The notes beneath the pieces were generated by a model. That model searched no databases and was not told where the DNA came from. It saw only the letters and a list, made by a program, of their open reading frames with translations. The position numbers were made by a program, and so were the translations under genes. From the NCBI RefSeq assembly GCF_900099965.1, contig NZ_FNDJ01000023.1, positions 104,423 through 168,422 of the forward strand: DNA of 64,000 nucleotides, given 5' to 3'. Numbering within the stretch: the stretch's first letter is position 1; every line of letters starts with the position of its first letter. Below, one piece after another: positions 51,318 to 59,927 of the stretch. The DNA comes from Nonomuraea jiangxiensis. GTDB taxonomy: Bacteria; Actinomycetota; Actinomycetes; Streptosporangiales; Streptosporangiaceae.

Positions 51318-54300
51318 ATGGGAGACACTCTCACCGTACTGCTGCTCGGCACGCCGGAGCTGGCCGTCGGCGGGGTGCCCGTGGGCATCCGCTCCGCCAA
51401 GACCCGGGCGCTGCTCTGCTACCTCGCCACCGCGCCCGGGCCGCGCCCGCGGGGCGAGCTGGCGACGCTGCTGTGGGGCGAGCGGCCCGACACCCACGCC
51501 CGGGGCAGCCTGCGGCTGGCGCTGTCGGAGCTGCGCAGGGAGGTGGGCGGCTGGCTCGACATCGGCCGCGAGCAGGTCGGCTTCCGCGCCGACGACACCT
51601 CCTTCGTGGACCACCGTCAGCTCACGCGCGAGCTGCCGGTGGCGGGCGTGCTGCGGTTGTGGCGCGGTGAGTTCCTGGACGGCGTCTCCTTCGGCGACGC
51701 CCCCGCCTTCGCCGGGTGGCTGGACGCGGAGCGCGGGCGGGTGCGTTCGATGCTGCGCGAGGTGCTCGTGGGCGCCGCGACCGCGGGCTCCGCGTGTCCC
51801 GAGCAGCTCGTACGGCTGGCGCGCATCGTCACCGACCTGGACCCGTTCGACGAGGAGGCGCACCGGCTGCTGATCGCCTCCCTCGCCGAGGCGGGCAACC
51901 GGGCCGCGGCGCTGGCCTGCTACGAGGACCTCCGCCGGCGCCTGGCCGCCGAGCTGGGCGTGGATCCCGCGCCGGAGACACGTGCCCTCAGGCAGGCGCT
52001 CCTGCCGAGGCCCGGGCACCGCCGGGCGGGCCCGCCGGTGCCCGGCACCGAGCTGATCGGCAGGGCGGCCGAGGTCCGCCACCTGCGGGAGCTGCTGTCC
52101 CGCGAGCGCCTGGTGACCCTGGTGGGGCCGGGAGGCATCGGCAAGACCCGCCTCGCCATCGCCGCCACTGCCCGCACGGCCGGGGCCGGGGACGGTGAGC
52201 GTGGGCAGGCGCGGAACGGGGACGGCGGGCGTGGACCGGCGCGGAACGGGGACGGCGCGCGTGGACCGGCGCGGGACGTGGCGTTCGTGTCCTTCGCCGG
52301 GGTCGGGCACGAGGCGGCCGTGACCACGCTCGCCCGCCGCCTCGGCGTCGACCTCACGCCGCCGCGCCCCGCGCTCGACCTGCTGCTCGCCACGCTCTCC
52401 GCCCGCTCGACCCTTCTCGTGCTGGACAACCTGGAGCACCTTCCCGCCTTCGACGCGGTCATCGCCCGGATCATGGAGGCCGCGCCCGGCGTAGGCGTAC
52501 TGGCCACCAGCAGGCGCCGCCCCGACCTGCCCGGCCAGGTGATCGTCGAGGTGACCGGCCTGCCCGCCCCGGCCGCCGAGGAGCTCTTCACCGTACGGGC
52601 GCTGAAGGCGCAGCCGTCGTTCGATCCCGACCGGGAGGCCGCCCTGGTGGCCGCGATCTGCGCCGCGACCTGCGGACTGCCACTGGCCATCGAGCTGGCG
52701 GCCAGCCTGCTGCGGGCCGTGCCCTGCGCCGAGCTGGCCCAGCGCCTCGGCGTGGACCCCGGCCTGCTCTCGGCCCCAGGACCCGCCGCCCGCTCCCGGC
52801 ACGCCTGCATGCGAACGGTCTTCGAGACTTCATGGCGGCTGCTGGACCCGGCGGGGCAGGAGGCGCTGGCGGCGCTGTCGGTGTTCGGTGGCGGGTGCAC
52901 GCTGCGGGCGGCGCTGGAGGTGGCCAGGACCAGCCCGGAGGTCCTGGTACGCCTGGTGGACCACAGCATGATCCACCTCACGCCCGCGGGCCGGTACGCC
53001 ATCCACCCCCTCATCCAGCAGTTCGCCGCCGCGCACCTGGACCGGACCGTACGCCGCCGGCACGCCGCCCACTTCGCCCGCCTCCTCGACCGCCACGCCG
53101 CCGCGCTCGAGGACGCCTCCGACACCGAGGTCACCCGGGTTCTCGCCCCGGAGCTGGACAACATCCGCCTGGCCTGGGCCGCGTCGGGGCAACCGCGGTT
53201 CCTGGACCACTACTGGGCGCTGTGCCTGCGATTACGCCTGTACGAGGAGTCGGGTGCCATCGTGCGCCGCCACCTCGCCCGTACCCGGGAGGCCCCGCAC
53301 CTGAGGGCGCGCCGGCTGTGGATGGCCGCGGTGAGCGAGCACCAGCTCGCCAGGGAGGGCGAGGCGATCGCCCTGGCCAGGGCCGCGCTCGACACCGTGG
53401 GCCGGCCGCTGCCGACCTCGTCGCCGGGCCGGGCCGTCGCCCTCGTCGGCGCGGCGGCGGGCCGCCTGCTGCCCGTACGCCGGGCCGACGCCGCCGGGGC
53501 CGAGGCCGCGCAGGCGCTCACGCTGCTGGCCAGGCTCGCCTTCCTGCAACGGGACCTGCCCACGATGCTGCTCGCCTCGCTCCGCCAGCTCAACGCCGCC
53601 GAGCAGGCGACCGACCCCGCACTGCGCGCCGAGGCGTACGCGAACTTCGCCACCATCGCCCGCATCGCCCGCCTCCATCGCCTGGCCGACCGCTACGGCG
53701 CGCTCACCGACCACGCCCTGGCCGGCATTTCGCACCCCACGGCCGCCGCGAACCGCGCCCGGCTGGCCCGCGGGCTCGACCAGCTCTTTTCCGGGGCGTT
53801 CGAGGCCGCCCGCCACTCGTTCGCCGAGGGCCGGGCCAGAACGCCGGACCCCCGGATGGCGGAGAGCTGCGCGGGCATGCTCGCCGAAACCGCCCTGTGG
53901 CGCGGCGACTTCGGCGCGGCCGTAGACCTCTATGCCGAGACGGAGGAGCTGGCCGTCGCGCGGGTAGGCGGTGACGACATCGGCCGTTACTGGTGCCTGA
54001 TGGGGCGGGTGGAGGCGCTGCTCCGCCTGGACGGGGTCGCGGCCGGGCGGATCGCGGAGGTGCTGGCGGCCGCCTGGGCCTCGACCGAGCGCCGCCGTAC
54101 GCACGCGCGCGAGCTGGGACTTCGCGACAGCGCCGCCCTGCACGTGATCCAGCGCATGCGCCTGCTCACCGCCGGCGCCCGTCTGGACCCCGCGAGCGGC
54201 GGCCCGGCGGTGCGGGAGGCTCTCGCCCTGGCCAGGCGGCTGCCCCCGGCCCAGCACGGCCTGCTGGAATGCTGGACCGGCCTGGCCGAGCTCCTCCCTT

Positions 54301-54542
54301 CCCTCGACCCCGACCCGGGGACCGCGCGCTTCCTGCACTCCCGCATGACCCGCTTCGTGTCGCGCAATCCGGGCGCGGTCGCCCGGATCGGCTGGGCCCG
54401 CGCCCTGGTGCTGGCCACGGCGGGCAGGCAGCGGGCGGCCCGGCGCGTGGCCGGGCAGGCCATGGCCGACGCCGAACGCCTGTCCGTCCCGTACGACTAC
54501 GGCAGGGCCGAGCAGGTGGCTCTCGCTCTTCGAGGAGGCTGA
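51318..54542 (+). CDS. AfsR/SARP-like BTAD regulator with ATPase and TPR region
   Basis: 1074 aa. An OmpR-like DNA-binding domain (~5-85) and a BTAD domain (~92-235; LRRRLAAELGVDPAPETRAL) are followed by an NB-ARC/STAND ATPase: P-loop GPGGIGKTR (~270), LLVLDNLEHL as Walker B, GLPLAIELAASLL. The rest is TPR-like helices to the end. A 30-bp, three-unit tandem repeat codes for a low-complexity loop just after the P-loop (~290-320). Such regulators activate secondary-metabolite or stress genes on signal sensing. TACCCT (51306-51311) lies 6 nt before the ATG. Confidence 0.9.
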   Translation: MGDTLTVLLLGTPELAVGGVPVGIRSAKTRALLCYLATAPGPRPRGELATLLWGERPDTHARGSLRLALSELRREVGGWLDIGREQVGFRADDTSFVDHRQLTRELPVAGVLRLWRGEFLDGVSFGDAPAFAGWLDAERGRVRSMLREVLVGAATAGSACPEQLVRLARIVTDLDPFDEEAHRLLIASLAEAGNRAAALACYEDLRRRLAAELGVDPAPETRALRQALLPRPGHRRAGPPVPGTELIGRAAEVRHLRELLSRERLVTLVGPGGIGKTRLAIAATARTAGAGDGERGQARNGDGGRGPARNGDGARGPARDVAFVSFAGVGHEAAVTTLARRLGVDLTPPRPALDLLLATLSARSTLLVLDNLEHLPAFDAVIARIMEAAPGVGVLATSRRRPDLPGQVIVEVTGLPAPAAEELFTVRALKAQPSFDPDREAALVAAICAATCGLPLAIELAASLLRAVPCAELAQRLGVDPGLLSAPGPAARSRHACMRTVFETSWRLLDPAGQEALAALSVFGGGCTLRAALEVARTSPEVLVRLVDHSMIHLTPAGRYAIHPLIQQFAAAHLDRTVRRRHAAHFARLLDRHAAALEDASDTEVTRVLAPELDNIRLAWAASGQPRFLDHYWALCLRLRLYEESGAIVRRHLARTREAPHLRARRLWMAAVSEHQLAREGEAIALARAALDTVGRPLPTSSPGRAVALVGAAAGRLLPVRRADAAGAEAAQALTLLARLAFLQRDLPTMLLASLRQLNAAEQATDPALRAEAYANFATIARIARLHRLADRYGALTDHALAGISHPTAAANRARLARGLDQLFSGAFEAARHSFAEGRARTPDPRMAESCAGMLAETALWRGDFGAAVDLYAETEELAVARVGGDDIGRYWCLMGRVEALLRLDGVAAGRIAEVLAAAWASTERRRTHARELGLRDSAALHVIQRMRLLTAGARLDPASGGPAVREALALARRLPPAQHGLLECWTGLAELLPSLDPDPGTARFLHSRMTRFVSRNPGAVARIGWARALVLATAGRQRAARRVAGQAMADAERLSVPYDYGRAEQVALALRGG
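52188..52277 (+). repeat. 30-bp tandem repeat inside BTAD regulator
   Basis: Three in-frame 30-bp units (52188-52217, 52218-52247, 52248-52277) begin GGGGACGG and contain GGCGCGG(A/G)AC. Each encodes a Gly/Asp/Arg-rich decapeptide of the form GDG-x-R-G-x-A-R-N/D. The second and third units are almost identical, suggesting recent expansion. Confidence 0.9.
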
Positions 54543-54771
54543 CCGTCGCGTCGGGTGTGGAAGCGGCTTCGTGTTTCCTGGGGCTGTCCCGGGGCCGTGT
54601 TGACCTCAACCGCGCTTGGGATTGCACGATGGCGGCCGGGGCTTCGCACCGTCATCCGGCCTTGAGGTGGGTGCCCCCGCGAGGGCCGAACCCCGCATGA
54701 CCGGAGTGCCGACGGGGGCTCCGGCCACGCCCTTCGCACCTGAACCCCTTGACGGAAGGAATGCACCTGTA

Positions 54772-55629
54772 ATGGATATCGGTATCGGATTGCCCGGTCA
54801 TGCCCGGTGGACCGACGGCACGACACTGGTGGACTGGGCCCGCCGAGCGGAACTGCGCGGCTTCTCCAGCCTCAGCGTCAGTGACCGTCTGGCCTGGTCG
54901 ACGCCGGAGCCTTTGATCACCTTGGCCGCCGCGGCGGGCGCCACCTCGCGCATCCGGCTCGTGACCAGCGTGCTTCTCGCACCTTTGCGCGCCAACCATG
55001 CCCTGTTCGCCAAGGCCGTCACCACACTCGACCAGCTCGCCGGGCCCGGCCGCCTGCAGTTGGGGCTCGCTCCGGGACTCCGGAAGGACGACTTCGTGCT
55101 CAGCGACGTCGACTACGGCACCAGGGGCAAGCAGTTCGACCAGCTCCTCGACCGGCTCGCGGCGGCCACGGCACCCGGCGACCCCGTGGGCCCGCGACCC
55201 GCCACACCCGGCGGGCCCGCCCTGCTGTTCGGCGGCACCTCCAAGGCGACCCTGCGCCGCATCGTCTCCCGGGGGACGGGATGGATCGCCGGTGACGCGA
55301 CCGTGCAGGACGTTCAGGACTTCGCCCCTCAGCTCCGGCAGGCGTGGACGGCGGCCGGCAGACCCGGCGCGCCTCGGCTGGTGGCGTCGGTGATGTACGC
55401 ACTCGGCCCCGATGCCGAGGCCGCGATCTCCGATGCCGTCGGCTCCTATTACGCCTTCGCCGGCGACGAGTACGCGGACTACGGCATCTCCATCGCCTAC
55501 ACCCGACCGGAGCAGATCACCGCCGCGATCGCCGCCTTCGACCAAATCGGCTGTGACGAACTGATCTTCATGGGCAACGATCCGGATCCTGCGCAGGTGG
55601 ACCTCCTCGCCGAGGTCATCGGCCTCTGA
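54772..55629 (+). CDS. LLM-class F420-dependent oxidoreductase
   Basis: 285 aa. The luciferase-like fold is shown by DIGIGLPGHARW, the EHLL-type helix, TSRIRLVTSVLLAPLR, and LDQLAGPGRLQLGLAPGLRKDDF. GGTSKATLRRI resembles the F420-binding region of these enzymes. The substrate is unknown. ATG 54772 is used because the sequence upstream lacks protein character; GGAAGGA lies 12 nt before it, which is rather far. It follows the BTAD gene by about 230 bp. Confidence 0.85.
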   Translation: MDIGIGLPGHARWTDGTTLVDWARRAELRGFSSLSVSDRLAWSTPEPLITLAAAAGATSRIRLVTSVLLAPLRANHALFAKAVTTLDQLAGPGRLQLGLAPGLRKDDFVLSDVDYGTRGKQFDQLLDRLAAATAPGDPVGPRPATPGGPALLFGGTSKATLRRIVSRGTGWIAGDATVQDVQDFAPQLRQAWTAAGRPGAPRLVASVMYALGPDAEAAISDAVGSYYAFAGDEYADYGISIAYTRPEQITAAIAAFDQIGCDELIFMGNDPDPAQVDLLAEVIGL

Positions 55630-55666
55630 CCAGCCCCGTCACTCTGCGCCTCAGCGGTTCGTCCTG

Positions 55667-55866
55667 TCAGGGTGCGGGGACAGGCGCGGGGACGTGCTGG
55701 TCGATGAGGATGCGGGCGGCGGCGACCGAACGCGCGGCGGGGCCGGAGGGGCCGAGCGTGGCCGCGTTGGCGTAGAGCCCTGAGGTGACGAGCATCAGCA
55801 TGTCGGCCAGGGCGTCGGGATCGGCGGCGTGTGCGACGGCGGCCAGAGCGCACAGCCGTTCCCGGC
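55667..55866 (-). pseudogene. TetR-family C-terminal remnant
   Basis: The frame ends AAVAHAADPDALADML, ML-V-T-S-G-LYANAATLGPSG, SVAAARILIDQHV, which is the C-terminal helix pair of many TetR regulators. The HTH half is absent and the upstream sequence of the same frame is not protein-like. It lies in a 547-bp gap otherwise without genes. Confidence 0.6.
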
Positions 55867-56176
55867 CGCGTGGTTGTCCGCGCCCTCGCCCGGTTGCTTG
55901 TCGAACGTCGCTTCCGGGTGCGGGCCGAGGACAGCGCGGCGGTGTCGGAGTGGTCCCCCTGGTGCGACTTCTCCGTCCAGTGAGCGCCGCCACCGGCCGT
56001 GAACGGGCACACGCAAGCCTGGTGAGACGGAGCGGCGAAGCGGGGCGGGGGCTGTGCCGGTCTTGATGCTTCTGGGGTTCCTTCTACGGCTGAGGCGTCG
56101 CACCATATATAAGGACTGGTCCGAAACGCCCTGTGGCTGATTACCCCCCGTTCCCCCCGATCAGGAAGGACGATTC
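55867..56176. other. Gap without genes before small secreted protein
   Basis: The stretch holds no ORF with family pattern. The segment near 56103-56110 (ATATATAAG) is strikingly AT-rich and could contain the promoter of the following gene. An AGGAAGGA RBS at 56163-56170 belongs to that gene. Confidence 0.35.
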
Positions 56177-56413
56177 ATGATCCGTCGCGTACTGGCCGTC
56201 GCCGTTCTGACCACCGCCGCGCTCGCCACCGTACCGACAGGCGCGCAGGCCGCCCCCGCCTGCCGGGCCGGCTACATGTGCAACACCCAGTACTTCTCCG
56301 ACTCCGCGCGCACCAATTTGGTCGGGGTCAAGACGGAATTCTGCAGTGGTGAGGTCTCGACCTGGGGCAGACTCAACGGCTACATCACGTGGTCCACGAG
56401 CCCCTGCAACTGA
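56177..56413 (+). CDS. Small secreted protein, DUF6289-like
   Basis: 78 aa with a strong AGGAAGGA RBS. The signal peptide ends near AQAAP (~26), leaving a mature chain of about 52 residues with four Cys (PACRAG, YMCNTQ, EFCSGE, SPCN), where GYMCNTQYFSD and SGEVSTWG resemble the DUF6289 family of short actinobacterial secreted proteins. Two disulfides are likely. Function is unknown; a signalling or toxin-like role cannot be judged. Confidence 0.8.
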   Translation: MIRRVLAVAVLTTAALATVPTGAQAAPACRAGYMCNTQYFSDSARTNLVGVKTEFCSGEVSTWGRLNGYITWSTSPCN

Positions 56414-56422
56414 CGTAAGGCT

Positions 56423-56457
56423 GCCGGCAGGGCACGCACTCGTGTGGCCCTGCCGGC
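56423..56457 (+). terminator. Hairpin terminator after small secreted protein
   Basis: GCCGGCAGGGC (56423-56433) pairs perfectly with GCCCTGCCGGC (56447-56457) around a 13-nt loop, 9 nt after the stop codon. Confidence 0.75.
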
Positions 56458-56581
56458 GGATCCGCACGTCGTGGGCCGCCGAGGGAACTCTGGAGCGTTC
56501 ATAGAGTAAACAGCCGTTGGGCGGCTGAGATACAACCTTCTACGCCGCTCTCGGATCGCTGACTTACAGAAATGAGTGCCG

Positions 56582-57115
56582 ATGCTGACAGAGTTCTTAC
56601 GCGACCAGTGCTTCACCACGGCGTGGTTCGGGCTGATGGCCTTCGTGTGGTTCGGCTGGTCCCAGGAGGACCCGCCCCGGAGCTGGCGGGTCTGGCTGGG
56701 CGTGGCGTCGGTCCTGGGGGTGGGGTTCGCTGTGGCTTTCGGGGTGTTGACCGCTGCGAACTGGGACCAGCCCAGCGCCCTGGAGGGGAAGTACGCCTGG
56801 TTCGGCGTCCTGGTCGCGGCGGAGGTCGTGGCCGCGGGAGCCGGGTGTCTCCTGTTGGGCAGGCGCGGGGCGTCCCGGTGGATGGCGTGGTGGGTCGCGC
56901 TCGTCGTGGCGGCGCATTTCCTGCCCTTGGCGCTGTTGCTGAATGACATCGGTGTGGCAGTCGTCGGCGTCGTCCAACTGGTCGTGCTCGGTGTGGCAGC
57001 ACCACGCCTGCGCGCCACCACCACAGCGAGCAGCCGAACGGCCGGACCGATCATGGGCACGACTTTGCTGCTGAGCGCGGCGATCAGCACGGCGATCGCG
57101 CTACCCGGACTGTGA
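56582..57115 (+). CDS. Membrane protein of unknown function
   Basis: 177 aa with about six hydrophobic segments (FGLMAFVWFGW, VLGVGFAVAFGVLTA, FGVLVAAEVVAAGAGCLL, WVALVVAAHFLPLALLL, VGVVQLVVLGVAA and a last one near the end). No conserved catalytic motif or family is recognised; the architecture resembles small actinobacterial membrane proteins near transport genes. Start ATG 56582 is preferred to GTG 56576. The sequence after it is a broken MFS remnant. Confidence 0.7.
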   Translation: MLTEFLRDQCFTTAWFGLMAFVWFGWSQEDPPRSWRVWLGVASVLGVGFAVAFGVLTAANWDQPSALEGKYAWFGVLVAAEVVAAGAGCLLLGRRGASRWMAWWVALVVAAHFLPLALLLNDIGVAVVGVVQLVVLGVAAPRLRATTTASSRTAGPIMGTTLLLSAAISTAIALPGL

Positions 57116-57135
57116 GGACTTCCTGGTCGCCATAG

Positions 57136-57316
57136 GTGCCCTCCCTCCCGAGCGCGGCCGGAGCGGCCCTGAGTGTAAAGATCGGGGTGGCGCTCCTGGG
57201 CAGCGTCGGCATCGCCGTCTACCGCGCCGAGATGAGCGAACGCCGTCCCGCCCGGCGTGCGCGCGGAAGCCACCGAGGCGGCGCGCGAGACGCTGGGCGG
57301 GACACTCCGCTCCTGA
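57136..57316 (+). pseudogene. DHA2-type MFS transporter C-terminal remnant
   Basis: KIGVALLGSVGIAVYRAEM matches the end of EmrB/QacA-type transporters, where this helix is followed by a short loop. The frame changes at about 57255 to give GVRAEATEAARETLGGT before a TGA at 57314-57316, the typical last segment of this family. The rest of the transporter is missing. Confidence 0.6.
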
Positions 57317-57328
57317 GCTGCCGCGGGG

Positions 57329-57922
57329 TCACAACCAGCCGCGTGACTCGGCCACGCGGGCGGCCTCGGCGCGGTTGCGGGCGCCCGTCTTGCCGATGGC
57401 CGAGGACAGATAGTTGCGTACGGTGCCCTCGGTGAGGAACAGCCGCCGGGCGATGTCGGCCACGGTGGAGCCGTCGGAGGCGACCCGCAGCACCTCGGCC
57501 TCCCGCTGCGTGAGCGGGCTCGGGCCCACCGTCAGGGCGGTCACGGCCAGCTTGGGATCGATCACCCGCTCGCCCGCCATCACCCGCCGTACGGCCGCTG
57601 TCAGCTCGGTGACGGGGGCGTCCTTGACCACGTAACCGGCCACGCCCGCGTCCAGGGCCCGGTTGAGGTAGCCGGGCCTGCCGAACGTGGTCACGATGAT
57701 CACCCGGCGGTCGCGCAGGCGTTCGGCGACCTCCAGGCCCGACAGGCCCGGCATCTCGATGTCGAGCAGTACGACGTCTGGGTCGTGCTCGGCCGCCGCG
57801 GCCACGACCTGATCGCCGCGCCCGACCTCGGCGACCACCTCGATGTCCGGCTCCAGCGCGAGCAGCGCGGCCAGGCCGCCCCTGACCAGGTCCTGGTCGT
57901 CGGCGATCAGGACGCGGATCAT
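57329..57922 (-). CDS. NarL/DesR-type response regulator
   Basis: 197 aa. Receiver domain with ADDQD (acidic pair), VVLLDIEMPG (phospho-acceptor Asp ~54) and GYVVKDAP (Lys ~104); LuxR-type HTH (LTQREAEVLRVASDGSTVADIARRLFLTEGTVRNYLSSAIGK). It overlaps the kinase gene by 4 bp and is the last gene in a four-gene run. DesR-like regulators respond to membrane state; here it may regulate the adjacent ABC-2 transporter (inference). Confidence 0.92.
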   Translation of the reverse strand: MIRVLIADDQDLVRGGLAALLALEPDIEVVAEVGRGDQVVAAAAEHDPDVVLLDIEMPGLSGLEVAERLRDRRVIIVTTFGRPGYLNRALDAGVAGYVVKDAPVTELTAAVRRVMAGERVIDPKLAVTALTVGPSPLTQREAEVLRVASDGSTVADIARRLFLTEGTVRNYLSSAIGKTGARNRAEAARVAESRGWL

Positions 57923-59208
57923 GGGGTCACCGCCAGCGGGACGCGGGCGTAGAGGCGGTAGCCGCCGCCCGGCGGCCGGCCGACCTCCAGCCGGCCACCG
58001 GCCTGCGTGAGCCGCTCGGCCAGCCCGGTCAGCCCGCTCCCCGGCCGCTGCCCGCCATCCCACGCCCCACCCACCGACCGGCCGAGGCCCGAGGGCCCGT
58101 CCTGAGTCCCGCCCGCCGACCGGCCGAGGCCCGGGAGCCCGTCCTGAGTCCCGCCCACCGCCGGGAGCCCGTCCTGAGTCTCGCCCGCCGGTGGCCCGCC
58201 GTCCGCCCCGGTCGCCGGTGACCCGTCGTCGCGGACCTCCAAGGTGGCCGCGGTGGCGTCGACCCGCAGGTCGATCCAGCAGCGCCTGGCCCGGCTGTGG
58301 CGCAGGACGTTGGTCGTGGCCTCGCGTACGGCCCAGGCCAGCAGTGTCTCGGCGGCGGCCGGGATGGGTCCGTCGGCGGGCGACACCTCCAGCTCGATCC
58401 CGGCCAGCCGTAACCCGCGCGCCGCCTTGTCCAGCTCCTCCGACAGCGCGGGCGCCCGATAGCCGGACACCGCGTGCCGTACCTCGTCGAGGGCCTGCCG
58501 GGCGGACCGCTCCACGTCGGTCATCTCGCGGGCCGCTCGATCGGGGTCGGTGTGCGCCAGCCGCGCGGCGAGCTGGCTCCTGATGGTGATCGTGGTCAGC
58601 GTGTGCCCCAGGATGTCGTGCAGGTCCCGGGCGAAGCGCAGCCGTTCGTTCTCCACGGCGAGCTGCGCCACCTCGGCGCGGGCCGCGTCCAGCCGGGCCA
58701 GCAGGATCCCCATCCGCAGCATGCTGTGCACCGCGGTCGCCTGCGCCACGACCGCGATCGGCACCCACCAGATCCCGCCGAACGACACTCCCTGCGCCAC
58801 CAGCGCGACCACCTCCACGACCACCGTCGCCGCCGTCGCGGCGGCGAACGCGGCCCCGGTCAGCGCGGCGGCCAGCGTGCTGACGACGAACACGAACGAC
58901 ACGTACGCCCACGGCGGCCCGAGCGCCGGCAGCAGGGCCGCCGCCGTGACCGGCAGCCCGATCAGGGCCCACGTCGAGGGTTTACCGACGCTGAACGTCC
59001 GCCACATGATGTTCAGCCAGCAGACCGCGAACAGCGCCACCGCCGCGAGCACCCAGACCACCACCCCGGCCCCCGGCGCCGTGCCGAACCACGACCAGAG
59101 CGGCCAGCCCAGCAGGAGCAGCCAGGCCAGGCCCCCGGCCCGGCCCGCCGCACGGCCTCGGCCGGCGTCCCTCGGCGGCATTCCCAGCGTCACGTTCGCG
59201 ACCGTCAC
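57919..59208 (-). CDS. DesK-like sensor histidine kinase with repeat insertion
   Basis: 429 aa from a GTG that overlaps the permease stop by 4 bp. About five TM helices in residues 25-160 are followed by the HisKA_3 His in RFARDLHDILGHTL (~205) and the HATPase domain (AVREATTNVLRHSRA, LEVRDDGS). Between the N-box strand and the closing GLTGLAERL helix there is a repeat-rich insertion (about 340-385) that replaces the normal ATP-lid. The gene order kinase-regulator and the overlaps indicate co-translation. Confidence 0.88.
   Translation of the reverse strand: MTVANVTLGMPPRDAGRGRAAGRAGGLAWLLLLGWPLWSWFGTAPGAGVVVWVLAAVALFAVCWLNIMWRTFSVGKPSTWALIGLPVTAAALLPALGPPWAYVSFVFVVSTLAAALTGAAFAAATAATVVVEVVALVAQGVSFGGIWWVPIAVVAQATAVHSMLRMGILLARLDAARAEVAQLAVENERLRFARDLHDILGHTLTTITIRSQLAARLAHTDPDRAAREMTDVERSARQALDEVRHAVSGYRAPALSEELDKAARGLRLAGIELEVSPADGPIPAAAETLLAWAVREATTNVLRHSRARRCWIDLRVDATAATLEVRDDGSPATGADGGPPAGETQDGLPAVGGTQDGLPGLGRSAGGTQDGPSGLGRSVGGAWDGGQRPGSGLTGLAERLTQAGGRLEVGRPPGGGYRLYARVPLAVTP
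58071..58184. repeat. 42-bp tandem repeat in histidine kinase gene
   Basis: Two 42-bp units (58071-58112 and 58113-58154) are followed by a 30-bp unit (58155-58184) that lacks 12 bp. On the coding strand they give repeats of the form GGTQDG-L-P-G-L-GRS. All units keep the frame. Confidence 0.88.
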
Positions 59209-59927
59209 AGAGCCCGACGGTAACGCCACACGGCCAGCGCGGCGAACAGCAGGGTCCAGGCGGCCAGCACGCCGACGGCGGTCCCGGTCGGCCACTGCCC
59301 GTCCAGCGCCCGCCAGCCCAGCGATCCGGCCTGGTAGGCGGGGCTGTACTCGGCCAGGACCCGCATCGGCTCGGGCATCACCTGCACGGGTAGCCACAAT
59401 CCGCCCAGTACGGACAGGACGAAGTAGACGCCCATCATGGCCAGGTTCGCGGCCTGCCCTTTGAGCGTGTAGCCGAAGGCGATGCCCAGTGCCGCGAACG
59501 GCACGACGCCCACCCAGATCAGCGCCACGAGGGCCGGCCAGGTCCACAGCGGCAGCCGTACCCCGCCCAGCAGCGCGCCCGCGGCCAGTACGACCACGAT
59601 ACTCGGCAGCACCCCGGCGACCCCGCTGACCAGCTTGGCCACCACGTACCCGGAGGCCGGCAACGGCGTCACCGCGAGCTGGCGTGCCCAGCCCTTGCTC
59701 CGCTCCAGCGCGATGGCGCCGCCGATGAACAGGGCGCCGCCCAGCGAACCGTACGTGGCCATCGACACCATACTGAAGGCGGCGAAGTCGCCCTGCTGGT
59801 TCTGCGGCACCACGTTCAGCACCTTGGTCCACAGCAGGTAGAGCGCCACCGGGAAGCCGGTCAGCAGGATCAGCCCGGCCGGGTTGCGGAAGGCCCGACG
59901 CAGCTCCAGCCTCAGGTACGACCTCAT
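59205..59927 (-). CDS. ABC-2 type transporter permease
   Basis: 240 aa with six TM helices and a typical ABC-2 N-terminus (YLRLELRRAFRNPAGLILL) and VLGGLWLPVQVMPEPMRVLAEYSPAYQAG, the region near the last helices of DrrB-like drug or lipid exporters. It overlaps the ATPase gene by 4 bp. Together they form a heterodimeric exporter controlled by the two-component pair downstream (inference). Confidence 0.9.
   Translation of the reverse strand: MRSYLRLELRRAFRNPAGLILLTGFPVALYLLWTKVLNVVPQNQQGDFAAFSMVSMATYGSLGGALFIGGAIALERSKGWARQLAVTPLPASGYVVAKLVSGVAGVLPSIVVVLAAGALLGGVRLPLWTWPALVALIWVGVVPFAALGIAFGYTLKGQAANLAMMGVYFVLSVLGGLWLPVQVMPEPMRVLAEYSPAYQAGSLGWRALDGQWPTGTAVGVLAAWTLLFAALAVWRYRRAL

Noticed and set aside
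58923..59832. Extended N-terminus of the histidine kinase ORF
   Set aside because: Upstream of GTG 59208 the frame is antisense-free but overlaps the intact ABC-2 permease and has no membrane pattern.
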